This document shows positions 1 to 5,323 of a stretch of DNA of 7,741 nucleotides, one piece after another; position 1 is the first letter of the stretch, and each line of letters begins with the position of its first letter. The notes under the pieces were generated by a model. The model was not told where the DNA came from. It searched no databases and worked only from the letters and a program-made list of their open reading frames with translations. The position numbers were made by a program, and so were the translations under genes. Where the stretch lies: NCBI GenBank assembly GCA_025359705.1, contig JANYFS010000205.1:1-7741 (forward strand). Reading direction: 5' to 3'. The stretch is from Deinococcales bacterium. Its GTDB lineage: Bacteria; Deinococcota; Deinococci; Deinococcales; Deinococcaceae.

Positions 1-1
1 C

Positions 2-535
2 GAGTCGGGGGATGATCGTTTGATTGCTTTGGCTCTCGAGCGGCTGCTCTTGGCCCACGCAGTGGTGCTGGGTTACGGGGGCATCCCGCTGATTTATATG
101 GGTGACGAGCTGGCCCTGCTCAACGACTACAGCTTTACCCATGATCCCAAGCACGCCCCCGACAACCGCTGGGTACACCGCCCCAAAATGGACTGGCGCG
201 AGACCGAAAAACGCCACCGCCCCTATACCCTCGAGGGCCGTATGTTTGGCGGGCTGACCCGCCTGATTCAAACCCGCAAACAGTTGCCACACCTGCACGC
301 CGCCACCGAGTCGCAGGCAGTGTGGCAAGACAACCCGCACTTGCTTTACCTCGAGCGCCTGCATCCACTGGGCCGTATGGTGCAGCTTTACAACTTCTCC
401 GAAGACACCCAAAGTCTGGATTTGGCACAGTATGGTATGCCTCGAGCCTATGATCACATTAGCGGCAGAATTTTAGATAGCAGGCTCGAGCTGCCTGCTT
501 ATGGGCGGCTATGGTTGACTAATGTAGTTAACTAA
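2..535 (+). CDS. Amylosucrase-like GH13 glucosyltransferase, C-terminal part (5' end outside window)
   Basis: The reading frame is open from base 2 (E-S-G-D-D-R-L-I-A) to TAA at 533-535, giving about 177 residues. The TTG at 20 is only an internal codon, not a convincing start. The segment GIPLIYMGDELALLNDYSF, followed by DPKHAPDNRWVHRPKMDW, matches the region of amylosucrases (EC 2.4.1.4) just after the last catalytic barrel motif: 'P-L-I-Y-x-G-D-E' and 'D-x-R-W-x-H-R-P'. It is followed by a short helical stretch and a beta-sandwich-like C domain ending in YGRLWLTNV. Known members transfer glucose from sucrose to make alpha-1,4-glucan and usually act in the cytoplasm. The catalytic Asp and Glu lie outside the window, so the substrate cannot be confirmed. 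Sucrose hydrolase or another GH13_4 relative is possible. CTCGAG occurs five times in the gene. No terminator lies close to the stop, so transcription may run to the hairpin at 895-930. Confidence 0.85.
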   Translation, partial: ESGDDRLIALALERLLLAHAVVLGYGGIPLIYMGDELALLNDYSFTHDPKHAPDNRWVHRPKMDWRETEKRHRPYTLEGRMFGGLTRLIQTRKQLPHLHAATESQAVWQDNPHLLYLERLHPLGRMVQLYNFSEDTQSLDLAQYGMPRAYDHISGRILDSRLELPAYGRLWLTNVVN

Positions 536-596
536 TGGGGTTAGCCAGAGCAATTGTTAGTTTTTCGTTGTATATTTTTTGTTGAGGCATAATAAT

Positions 597-670
597 AAAT
601 ATCGTGTTTTAGATAGGTAAATCGTTTTCTAAGCTGAGTGATTTGCCTGTTTATTACTCCGATAAACAAT
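597..670. repeat. Direct repeat copy R1 with two potential hairpins
   Basis: This is the first copy of a 74-bp imperfect direct repeat. It can fold as AGGTAAATC (615-623) with GATTTGCCT (640-648), which is 9 bp including one G-U pair, and as TGTTTAT (648-654) with ATAAACA (662-668), which is 7 bp perfect with a 7-base loop. The two stems share one base. Confidence 0.6.
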
Positions 671-773
671 ATAAAGTAAGTTTAAAATGAGTTTAAGCTA
701 AACGTAAATCAAACCTTAAATTAGAGCAGTTCTCCTTGGTTTGTCATTCATTTTTCGTCCAGAATATGATCGC

Positions 774-847
774 AAATATCGTGTTTTAGACGAACAAACT
801 TTGTTTTGAGTCGGGTGATTTATCCGCTCATTGTTCTGACAATCGCT
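774..847. repeat. Direct repeat copy R2
   Basis: This is the second copy, ungapped against R1 over 74 bases. The first 17 bases are identical. Of the remaining 57, 31 match, 22 differ by transitions and 4 by transversions. The final hairpin is kept as ATTGT (830-834), TCTG, ACAAT (839-843), at nearly the same place as the R1 stem but with a different sequence. Confidence 0.6.
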
Positions 848-894
848 CTAAGTCTTAAACAACGTAAATTTATTTAAACATGAGAATAGATAAT

Positions 895-930
895 AAAGAC
901 TCCTCGAACCCATCTAGTCGAGGAGTCTTT
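895..930 (-). terminator. Strong two-way intrinsic terminator
   Basis: There is a 13-bp perfect stem, AAAGACTCCTCGA (895-907) with TCGAGGAGTCTTT (918-930), and a 10-base loop. Read on the minus strand it lies 14 bases after the SCPU stop (945) and ends in TCTTTATTAT. Read on the plus strand it ends in TCTTTATTT, so it can also stop transcripts from the amylosucrase gene. Confidence 0.85.
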
Positions 931-944
931 ATTTGAGTTATCTT

Positions 945-1550
945 TTAAAAACAAGGCACTGGAGCAATTTGACAAGGATTATCAAAAGGGAATTCCAACT
1001 CGAAAGTAACGGTTTCTTGGTATGAACCTGCGGGAACCCATTGTCCTGGATCTACAACACCACTAAAAGCATAGAGATCGCCTGTTTCGGAGGTGATGTT
1101 GCCAAAAAATCCTGGTGGTATCTGTCCTAAAATAAAGAGTGATGGGTCAAAGAACAAATTAATAAAGTTTGCCACACCAGGAATTCCAACCCTCGAGTCT
1201 CCATCGGTGGTTAGTTCTACATCCACTTGTGGCAATGTAGTTCCAAAGAGTGAAAGTGCTGGCCCAGTATACGCCATTCTATAGGACACTTGATCCAAAC
1301 CTTTATTTAAGAAGCTGGTGTATCCCGTATAGGTGACAAGATAGCTGGTATTGCATTTGACCCGCAAAGTAGACGTGCCGCTTGCGCCTGTGCGAAAGTT
1401 GTATAGCCCCAGATCCATATCGGTGGCGCTGATGGTACAGTCTGGCAAATAGTCCAGACTGACTTGGCTCGAGGCAGTTTTGGTATCGGCGTAGCCCACC
1501 CCAGAAACCAAAATAACGGTGCTGAGGGCTAAAATTGCTCGTTTCAACAT
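945..1550 (-). CDS. Secreted spore coat protein U (SCPU) domain protein, copy 1
   Basis: The 201-residue product starts at ATG 1550, with AAGGAGA (1556-1562) five bases upstream. Residues 1-21 form a signal peptide: Lys-Arg, a hydrophobic core, then G-Y-A before D22. The mature protein begins like other SCPU proteins with C38-T-I-S-A-T-D-M-D-L-G and T-G-A-S-G-T-S-T-L-R-V-K-C66, and closes with A-G-S-Y-Q-E-T-V-T-F-E-L-E-F, the usual final strand. The C38/C66 pair probably makes a disulfide. SCPU domains resemble chaperone-usher pilin folds and occur in surface appendages and spore coats, but no usher or chaperone gene is visible here. An odd feature is the short tail after the last strand with a second pair, C193 and C200. 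The gene is a paralogue of 1894-2481. The three 11-bp repeat pairs upstream suggest regulated expression. Exact role unknown. Confidence 0.85.
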   Translation of the reverse strand: MLKRAILALSTVILVSGVGYADTKTASSQVSLDYLPDCTISATDMDLGLYNFRTGASGTSTLRVKCNTSYLVTYTGYTSFLNKGLDQVSYRMAYTGPALSLFGTTLPQVDVELTTDGDSRVGIPGVANFINLFFDPSLFILGQIPPGFFGNITSETGDLYAFSGVVDPGQWVPAGSYQETVTFELEFPFDNPCQIAPVPCF

Positions 1551-1596
1551 GGTTTTCTCCTTACAACTTGGCTTTCAAGGAACAGCCTACACAGGG

Positions 1597-1618
1597 GGGC
1601 GTAACAGAAACGTAAAAG
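1597..1618 (-). promoter_or_regulatory. 11-bp direct repeat pair A (putative response-regulator site)
   Basis: Plus strand: GGGCGTAACAG then AAACGTAAAAG, with CGTAA repeated exactly 11 bases apart (1600 and 1611). On the minus strand, TTACG pairs end 7 bases before a weak -10-like TAGGCT (1584-1589) of SCPU copy 1. That is about where a PhoB-type activator replaces the -35 element. The function is inferred. Confidence 0.45.
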
Positions 1619-1640
1619 TTGAGCGGGTATGGCTCGAGGG

Positions 1641-1662
1641 GATTTACGCTTGATTTACGCTT
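1641..1662. promoter_or_regulatory. 11-bp direct repeat pair B, perfect
   Basis: GATTTACGCTT is repeated twice without a single mismatch (1641-1651 and 1652-1662). The reverse complement, AAGCGTAAATC, shares the core AGCGTAAA with pair C. It lies about 90-110 bases upstream of the SCPU copy 1 start, in opposite orientation to pairs A and C. Confidence 0.55.
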
Positions 1663-1810
1663 TAGGGCAGGTACATCTTCATTTTTTCTTTAGCTACCTT
1701 GTGATTCTAGCAAATTATTTGAGAAAAATAAATACCCGCCTATCCAAAACTCATATCATTGTCATGTTATCCTTCGCATTTGCCGTATTTCTTTCTCGCC
1801 CACACCCCTC

Positions 1811-1832
1811 GAGCGTAAAATGAGCGTAAAAA
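1811..1832. promoter_or_regulatory. 11-bp direct repeat pair C
   Basis: GAGCGTAAAAT then GAGCGTAAAAA (10 of 11 identical), in the same strand sense as pair A and inverted relative to pair B. It lies just past the terminator of SCPU copy 2, so it more likely serves copy 1 downstream or an unseen transcript. Confidence 0.5.
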
Positions 1833-1838
1833 TGGATC

Positions 1839-1860
1839 AAAAAAATCCCCTCAAGGGGAT
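1839..1860 (-). terminator. Intrinsic terminator of SCPU copy 2
   Basis: On the minus strand the stem ATCCCC, loop TTGA and stem GGGGAT are followed by a run of T (plus-strand A run, 1839-1845). It begins 33 bases after the SCPU copy 2 stop and separates the two SCPU units. Confidence 0.88.
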
Positions 1861-1893
1861 ATCAGGCTCGAGGGGTAGATCACAGCACAAAAT

Positions 1894-2481
1894 TTAGCAC
1901 TGTCTCGAGAAAATGCAAAAGTTATCAAAATTAAGAGGAAAATCCAGTGTAAAGACTACCGTTTCCTGATAATTTCCCGCAGAAACCCATTGATTAGGTG
2001 TTACCGAGCCTGTAAAAGCATAGACATCACCCGTGGGCAAAGTAATATCGCCAAAGGGGGGATCAAAATCATTCAGGTAAAAGTTAATGAAGTTTTCCAG
2101 TCCAAAGTATTGAAAAGAACCATCTTTGGTCAGTTCGCGGTCTACTTGTGGGGTTGCGCTACCTGTAGCAAATTCATCTCTGCCCGTAAAAGCCAAACGG
2201 TAGTTAATTTGATCGGCTCCTTTGGTCAATTTACCTGTGTATCCCACATAGCGCACCAAATAGGTAGAGTTGCACTTGATATTTAAAGTGGAAGTTCCAC
2301 TAGCTCCTGTTCGAGCGTTATAAACCCCCAGATCCATATCGGTGGCGCTGATGGTGCAGTCGGGTAAAAAGTCCAAACTGGCTTGGCTCGAGGCGGGTTT
2401 GCTGTCGGCGTAGCCCATCCCTGAAAGCAAAAGTAGGCTGCTGAACAGGGTATTGATTACAGTGATTCTGGGTTTAAACAT
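1894..2481 (-). CDS. Secreted spore coat protein U (SCPU) domain protein, copy 2
   Basis: I place the start at ATG 2481 (195 residues), not at the upstream in-frame ATG 2511, because GGAGG (2491-2495) sits nine bases before it and the resulting N-terminus is a proper signal peptide: F-K-P-R, a hydrophobic core with L-L-L-L, then G-Y-A cut before Asp26. The mature N-terminal half is nearly the same as copy 1, sharing D-C-T-I-S-A-T-D-M-D-L-G and R-T-G-A-S-G-T-S-T-L. The second half diverges, but the closing strand A-G-N-Y-Q-E-T-V-V-F-T-L-D-F is kept. The tail again carries two cysteines, C189 and C195. The protein is presumably exported and forms part of a surface structure, with details unknown. 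The gene follows lysR by 49 bp on the same strand but has its own promoter-like element and its own terminator. Confidence 0.85.
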   Translation of the reverse strand: MFKPRITVINTLFSSLLLLSGMGYADSKPASSQASLDFLPDCTISATDMDLGVYNARTGASGTSTLNIKCNSTYLVRYVGYTGKLTKGADQINYRLAFTGRDEFATGSATPQVDRELTKDGSFQYFGLENFINFYLNDFDPPFGDITLPTGDVYAFTGSVTPNQWVSAGNYQETVVFTLDFPLNFDNFCIFSRQC

Positions 2482-2506
2482 AGCGTTATGCCTCCAAATT
2501 TTCACA

Positions 2507-2515
2507 ATCATAGCA
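2507..2515 (-). promoter_or_regulatory. Extended -10 promoter of SCPU copy 2
   Basis: The minus strand reads TGCTATGAT, an extended -10 (TG-N-TATGAT) about 25 bases upstream of the start codon at 2481. No good -35 is present, as is common for extended -10 promoters. Two ATTGTGA direct copies, 19 bases apart (plus-strand TCACAAT at 2502-2508 and 2521-2527), flank it and could bind a regulator. Confidence 0.5.
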
Positions 2516-2530
2516 AATTATCACAATGGT

Positions 2531-3463
2531 TTAGGGAATCTTAATCTTGGGACGCAGGCATTTGACTCCCAAAACCGCCGCGCTCCCCTCGAGCAGATCG
2601 GCAAAGTTTTGGGCGGCGCTCGAGCGCAGGGGTTGGCGAGCCAGATGCACCAAAGCGGTTTGGCGCAACAAAGGTGGGAAATCGCTCAGCTCGAGGGCCA
2701 CAAGTTCTCCCGCCTCGAGGTCGGGGGCGATCAGCATTTTGGGGAAAAACCCCGCCGCTAGGCTCGAGCGCAGCAGATAGCGCCCCACTTCCATCGGGAC
2801 ATCGGCAACTGCGCTGGCCTTGGCTGCCAAAGCCGCCACCGACAGCGGCATGGCTTGCCACCATTGCTGTTGCAGCAGCAAACCACAGCCCTCGAGCAGT
2901 TCGGAACTGCTCAGGCGCGGGTGGCCCGCCAAAGGATGCTGCGGGTTGACCGCCAGAATCATCTGTTCCTCGAGCAGCAAAATCGGTTTGACTTCGGCTA
3001 GGCCGTGGTTGATCGGGGGGTAACAGATCAGCGCCACCTCGAGCAAGCCATCAACCAATTGCTCCATCAGTAGCCAGTGATCGCCCTCGCGGACTTGGCA
3101 TTCGGCTTGGGGGTAACGCTGTACAAAGGCCGCCACTGCGGGGGCCAAAAGATGTACGGTCAGCGAGCGCAACGCCCCAATCCGCAGCGCCCCGCGCTCT
3201 CCGCTCGAGGACAGTCGGGCCGCTTCTAGGCCGTCTTGCAGGCTCGAGAGGATTTTTTGGGCGTAGGGCAAAAAGCTGTTTCCCCGCTCGGTCAGGGCGA
3301 TTTTGCGCCCACGGGTGAACACCGCGCCGCCCAATTCCCGCTCGAGGGCTTGGATTCGGGCGCTGATGGTGGGCTGGCTGATCCCCAGAGCAAAGGCTGC
3401 CTTGGAAAAACTGCCTTCGCGGGCAACGCGCTCGAGGGTGATCAGTTGGTCGGTTTCGATCAT
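2531..3463 (-). CDS. LysR-type transcriptional regulator
   Basis: The protein has 310 residues, the usual family length, if translation starts at ATG 3463 (M-I-E-T-D-Q-L). The frame stays open further upstream to 3718, but that part crosses the divergent promoter region and overlaps the acetyltransferase gene, so I exclude it. Residues 3-62 are the winged helix-turn-helix, with G-S-F-S-K-A-A at about 17-23, the recognition helix S-Q-P-T-I-S-A-R-I-Q and then L-E-R-E-L-G. Residues from about 90 onward form the periplasmic-binding-protein-like effector domain (G-A-L-R-I-G-A-L-R). The family binds T-N11-A boxes, usually represses its own gene and controls a divergent neighbour in response to a small ligand. 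Here the divergent neighbour is the GNAT operon, with a matching box at 3486-3504. The effector is unknown. The gene is GC-rich and holds about 12 CTCGAG sites, the densest coding stretch of the window, so it is long resident. Confidence 0.9.
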   Translation of the reverse strand: MIETDQLITLERVAREGSFSKAAFALGISQPTISARIQALERELGGAVFTRGRKIALTERGNSFLPYAQKILSSLQDGLEAARLSSSGERGALRIGALRSLTVHLLAPAVAAFVQRYPQAECQVREGDHWLLMEQLVDGLLEVALICYPPINHGLAEVKPILLLEEQMILAVNPQHPLAGHPRLSSSELLEGCGLLLQQQWWQAMPLSVAALAAKASAVADVPMEVGRYLLRSSLAAGFFPKMLIAPDLEAGELVALELSDFPPLLRQTALVHLARQPLRSSAAQNFADLLEGSAAVLGVKCLRPKIKIP

Positions 3464-3484
3464 GCTACCCAATTGTATTCCAGT

Positions 3485-3514
3485 AGTATAGAAAAAACCG
3501 ATACCACAAATCAT
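3485..3514 (-). promoter_or_regulatory. Probable lysR promoter overlapping the LysR box
   Basis: The minus strand has TATACT (3485-3490) as -10, five of six to consensus, and a weak -35 ATGATT (3509-3514) at 18-base spacing, 22 bases upstream of the lysR start codon. It overlaps the left arm of the GTAT-N11-ATAC box, which would give autorepression. Confidence 0.45.
3486..3504. promoter_or_regulatory. LysR-type binding box GTAT-N11-ATAC
   Basis: This is a perfect 4-bp inverted repeat with the T-N11-A core typical of LysR-type operators (GTAT 3486-3489, ATAC 3501-3504). Its centre is about 65 bases before the transcription start predicted for the acetyltransferase operon, the standard place of a LysR recognition site. 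Confidence 0.6.
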
Positions 3515-3524
3515 TCTTACCGAC

Positions 3525-3553
3525 TTGTAACACAGCAAAAAATTGCGTAAATT
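3525..3553 (+). promoter_or_regulatory. Promoter of the acetyltransferase operon
   Basis: TTGTAA (3525-3530), a 17-base spacer and TAAATT (3548-3553), each four of six to consensus. The start would be near 3560, giving a leader of about 12 bases. The ribosome site is GAGG (3561-3564), seven bases before ATG 3572 and part of a CTCGAGG motif. Such weak hexamers fit an activator-dependent promoter. Confidence 0.5.
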
Positions 3554-3571
3554 TGACCTCGAGGCACACCT

Positions 3572-4060
3572 ATGACCATCCGCAACGCCACACTCCAAGA
3601 TTTGCCTGCCATCGTATCCATCTATAACTCGAGCATTCCCGCTCGGCTGGCTACTGCCGATACCGAAGCGGTGACGGTGCAAAGCCGCGTCAAATGGCTC
3701 GAGGCCCACAACCCCCAAACCCGCCCGCTGTGGGTCTGGGAAAGCGAAAACGAGATTACGGCATGGCTAAGCCTCAACGATTTTTATGGTCGGCCCGCCT
3801 ACCGCCACACCGTGGAAGTCAGTGTGTATGTTCACCCACTGCACCACGGCAAAGGTTTGGGCAGAAAAATGGTGACAGCGGCCCTCGAGCGAGCTGGGGA
3901 ATTTGATATTCACACCTTTTTAGGCTTCATTTTTTCGCACAATGCCCCGTCCATCGGGCTGTTTAAACAGCTCGGTTTTGAAACCTGGGGAGAAATGCCA
4001 AATATTGCAGTGCTAGACGACCTCGAGCACAGTCTTACTATTTTGGGGAAACGGGTATGA
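3572..4060 (+). CDS. GNAT acetyltransferase, phosphinothricin/methionine-sulfoximine type
   Basis: The 162-residue product fits the family length. The N-terminus, T-I-R-N-A-T-L-Q-D-L-P-A-I-V-S-I-Y-N, is the opening of the Pat/YncA (MnaT, MddA) branch of the GNAT fold. The acetyl-CoA pyrophosphate loop is H-H-G-K-G-L-G (91-97) after V-E-V-S-V-Y-V-H-P, followed by helix R-K-M-V-T-A-A-L. The end F-S-H-N-A-P-S-I-G-L-F-K-Q-L-G-F-E-T-W-G is typical of motif B. Known relatives acetylate the alpha-amino group of glutamine or methionine analogues such as phosphinothricin, methionine sulfoximine or sulfone. The exact substrate here is inferred. It is the first gene of a three-gene operon. Its stop overlaps the next start as ATGA (4057-4060), implying coupled translation. 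CTCGAG occurs in all three reading phases in it. Cytoplasmic. Confidence 0.88.
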   Translation: MTIRNATLQDLPAIVSIYNSSIPARLATADTEAVTVQSRVKWLEAHNPQTRPLWVWESENEITAWLSLNDFYGRPAYRHTVEVSVYVHPLHHGKGLGRKMVTAALERAGEFDIHTFLGFIFSHNAPSIGLFKQLGFETWGEMPNIAVLDDLEHSLTILGKRV

Positions 4061-4569
4061 TTCGACCCTTTGAAGAACACGACACCGAGGGCATCCTCGA
4101 GCTGATTTTGCACATCCAGCAAAACGAATTTGGAGTTCCCGTAACAAAGGCGGATCAACCTGACCTCGAGCGGATCTCCAGCTATTACCAGCAGGGGTTT
4201 GGGAATTTTTGGGTGGCCCTCGAGAATACACACGAGGAAGAGAAGGTTGTGGGAACCATCGCGCTGATCGACTTTGCGCCACGTTTGGGCTGTATCCGCA
4301 AAATGTTTGTGCAAGCCGACCACCGAGGCGAACCGCACCGCTTGGGCCAGCGGCTGCTGGCAACCTTGTTGGAATGGAGCAAAGCCCACGCCCTCGAGGG
4401 GCTTTATTTGGGAACGCACTCTATTTTGAAGGGTTCGCACCGTTTTTATGAAAAGAACGGCTTTGCAGCAGTAGATCCCTCGAGCTTACCCGAAACCTTC
4501 CCGCGTATGGCAGTGGATGACCGCTTCTATCACTTAAATCTACCCCTTAATATGTTGGAGTTAGAATGA
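4057..4569 (+). CDS. GNAT family N-acetyltransferase, second gene of the trio
   Basis: The 170-residue product begins M-I-R-P-F-E-E-H-D-T-E-G-I-L and shows the GNAT order: strand V-V-G-T-I-A-L-I (64-71), then I-R-K-M-F-V-Q-A-D-H-R-G-E-P-H-R-L-G-Q (80-98), then the helix R-L-L-A-T-L-L-E-W. Motif B is L-Y-L-G-T ... S-H-R-F-Y-E-K-N-G-F. The acetyl-CoA loop is unusual: in place of R-x-x-G-x-G it reads H-R-G-E-P-H-R-L-G, with extra residues, as in a GNAT branch with a lengthened loop. The A-V-D-D-R-F-Y-H-L end agrees with that branch. The substrate cannot be told from the sequence. Start at ATG 4057 by overlap with the first gene. Stop TGA 4567-4569 overlaps the third gene's ATG. Confidence 0.85.
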   Translation: MIRPFEEHDTEGILELILHIQQNEFGVPVTKADQPDLERISSYYQQGFGNFWVALENTHEEEKVVGTIALIDFAPRLGCIRKMFVQADHRGEPHRLGQRLLATLLEWSKAHALEGLYLGTHSILKGSHRFYEKNGFAAVDPSSLPETFPRMAVDDRFYHLNLPLNMLELE

Positions 4570-5078
4570 TCACCGTCGAGCAAATCCAAGATCTTTTGCA
4601 TGACCGCGCAGATTTGGCAGCACTTTTGAGCAACTGTGTAGAAAACGCCGCTTCGATTGGTTTTGTATTGCCCTTACCCGCCCTCGAGATTGCCGAATAT
4701 TGGGACGCAGTGCAAAAGTCGCTCGAGGCAGGATTGCGGGTGATGTGGGTGGCGCGGCGGCAGGATGGCAAAGTGGTGGGTAGTGTGCAATTGGCCCTCG
4801 AGAGCCGCAAAAACGGGCTTCACCGCGCCGAAGTGAACAAATTGATGGTGCATACCGAGGCCCGCAGGCAAGGCATTGCCCGAATGTTGATGGTTGCGCT
4901 GGAAGCCGTGGCGCTCGAGCGGAAATGCAGCACGTTGTTTTTGGATACGGTATTGGGAAATCCTGTGGAGCTGTTATATCGAGATTTGGGTTATCAGTTT
5001 GTGGGTTCGATTCCTGCATATGCCACCGATGTATATGGCACCCTCGAGGCGAATGCGATTTATTGTAAGTTGATTTGA
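4566..5078 (+). CDS. GNAT family N-acetyltransferase, third gene of the trio
   Basis: The 170-residue product has strand V-V-G-S-V-Q-L-A-L (70-78), then V-N-K-L-M-V-H-T-E-A-R-R-Q-G-I-A (90-105) carrying the acetyl-CoA loop R-R-Q-G-I-A, and the helix R-M-L-M-V-A-L-E. Motif B reads L-F-L-D-T-V ... V-E-L-L-Y-R-D-L-G-Y-Q-F-V-G, and the end is Y-G-T-L-E-A-N-A-I-Y-C-K-L. This pattern is common in small-molecule acetyltransferases near drug- or amine-resistance genes, but the substrate is unknown. It joins the second gene by ATGA (4566-4569). The N-terminal third (E-N-A-A-S-I-G-F-V-L-P-L) is the part least like the two neighbours. No clear terminator follows, so the transcript may run on towards the tRNA-like genes. 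Confidence 0.87.
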   Translation: MITVEQIQDLLHDRADLAALLSNCVENAASIGFVLPLPALEIAEYWDAVQKSLEAGLRVMWVARRQDGKVVGSVQLALESRKNGLHRAEVNKLMVHTEARRQGIARMLMVALEAVALERKCSTLFLDTVLGNPVELLYRDLGYQFVGSIPAYATDVYGTLEANAIYCKLI

Positions 5079-5323
5079 GATTTTGAGATTTATTTGTGGC
5101 TCAACTTAGTATGTTTAGTAGCCGTATTTAGGATCAGGCACCGCTCGACCCCTACGAATGATTATATAAATGTACTCAGTCTCAAGGAAAAAAATATTAT
5201 GTTTTATTGTTTTGATTTTTATTTATGTCCATTTGGCTTAGGCCATATTGCGGATGCCTCGAGGGCGGGATTCTTTTAAAATAAATGCACCTCGAGAAGT
5301 GGATTGCTTACTCGAGCGGTTAT
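5079..5323. other. AT-rich spacer before the tRNA-like genes
   Basis: I see no supported gene. There is a weak promoter-like pair, TTGAGA (5083-5088) with TAGTAT (5107-5112) at 18 bases, and a TAAAAT (5275-5280) without a -35. A 26-codon frame from ATG 5198 has only a poor ribosome site. Towards the right end CTCGAG clusters three times within 41 bases (5291, 5311, 5326). AAGTGG (5297-5302) can pair with CCACTT (5358-5363) in the tRNA-like anticodon arm. Confidence 0.4.

Larger units (their letters stand above)
541..890. repeat. Non-coding spacer built from a degenerate ~178-bp tandem duplication
   Basis: This AT-rich stretch has no credible gene and no CTCGAG. Two halves share landmarks in the same order: TTAG...AGAGCA or AGCAGTT (541 and 721), TTTTTCGT, a 17-base perfect match AAATATCGTGTTTTAGA (597-613 and 774-790), GTGATTT, a small hairpin, and AACGTAAAT (701 and 861). 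The offset is about 177-180 bp for most landmarks and 160 bp for the last, which implies a deletion of about 17 bp in the second copy. Its function is unknown. It may be an old duplication of a regulatory or structured RNA segment. Confidence 0.6.
1551..1893. other. Intergenic control region between the two SCPU genes
   Basis: This 343-bp gap without a supported gene holds, from right to left on the minus strand, the terminator of SCPU copy 2 (1839-1860), then three pairs of 11-bp direct repeats (1811-1832, 1641-1662, 1597-1618) and the ribosome site of SCPU copy 1. Four CTCGAG sites lie in it, at about 1633, 1809, 1867 and 1903 (the last just inside copy 2). A 64-codon plus-strand frame (1629-1823) crosses two of the repeat pairs and has no convincing ribosome site. 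Confidence 0.6.

Noticed and set aside
1629..1823. 64-codon plus-strand frame with hydrophobic stretches
   Set aside because: It crosses two of the 11-bp repeat pairs, has no clear ribosome site, and lies inside the control region of the minus-strand SCPU gene. Hydrophobicity is expected from its T-rich base content.
2482..2511. Earlier ATG at 2511 for SCPU copy 2
   Set aside because: GGAGG is placed for ATG 2481, and the longer N-terminus (charged and polar before the hydrophobic core) is a poorer signal peptide. The extended -10 also overlaps the upstream ATG.
3464..3718. Upstream N-terminal extension of the LysR frame
   Set aside because: It would run through the divergent promoters and into the acetyltransferase gene. 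The family N-terminus fits ATG 3463.
2453..5019. Many long frames opposite or within lysR and the acetyltransferase genes
   Set aside because: They are shadows in GC-rich, CTCGAG-rich coding DNA, without ribosome sites or recognisable motifs.
5094..5279. Possible small proteins in the spacer before the tRNA-like genes
   Set aside because: Only weak starts, no family resemblance, and AT-driven composition.
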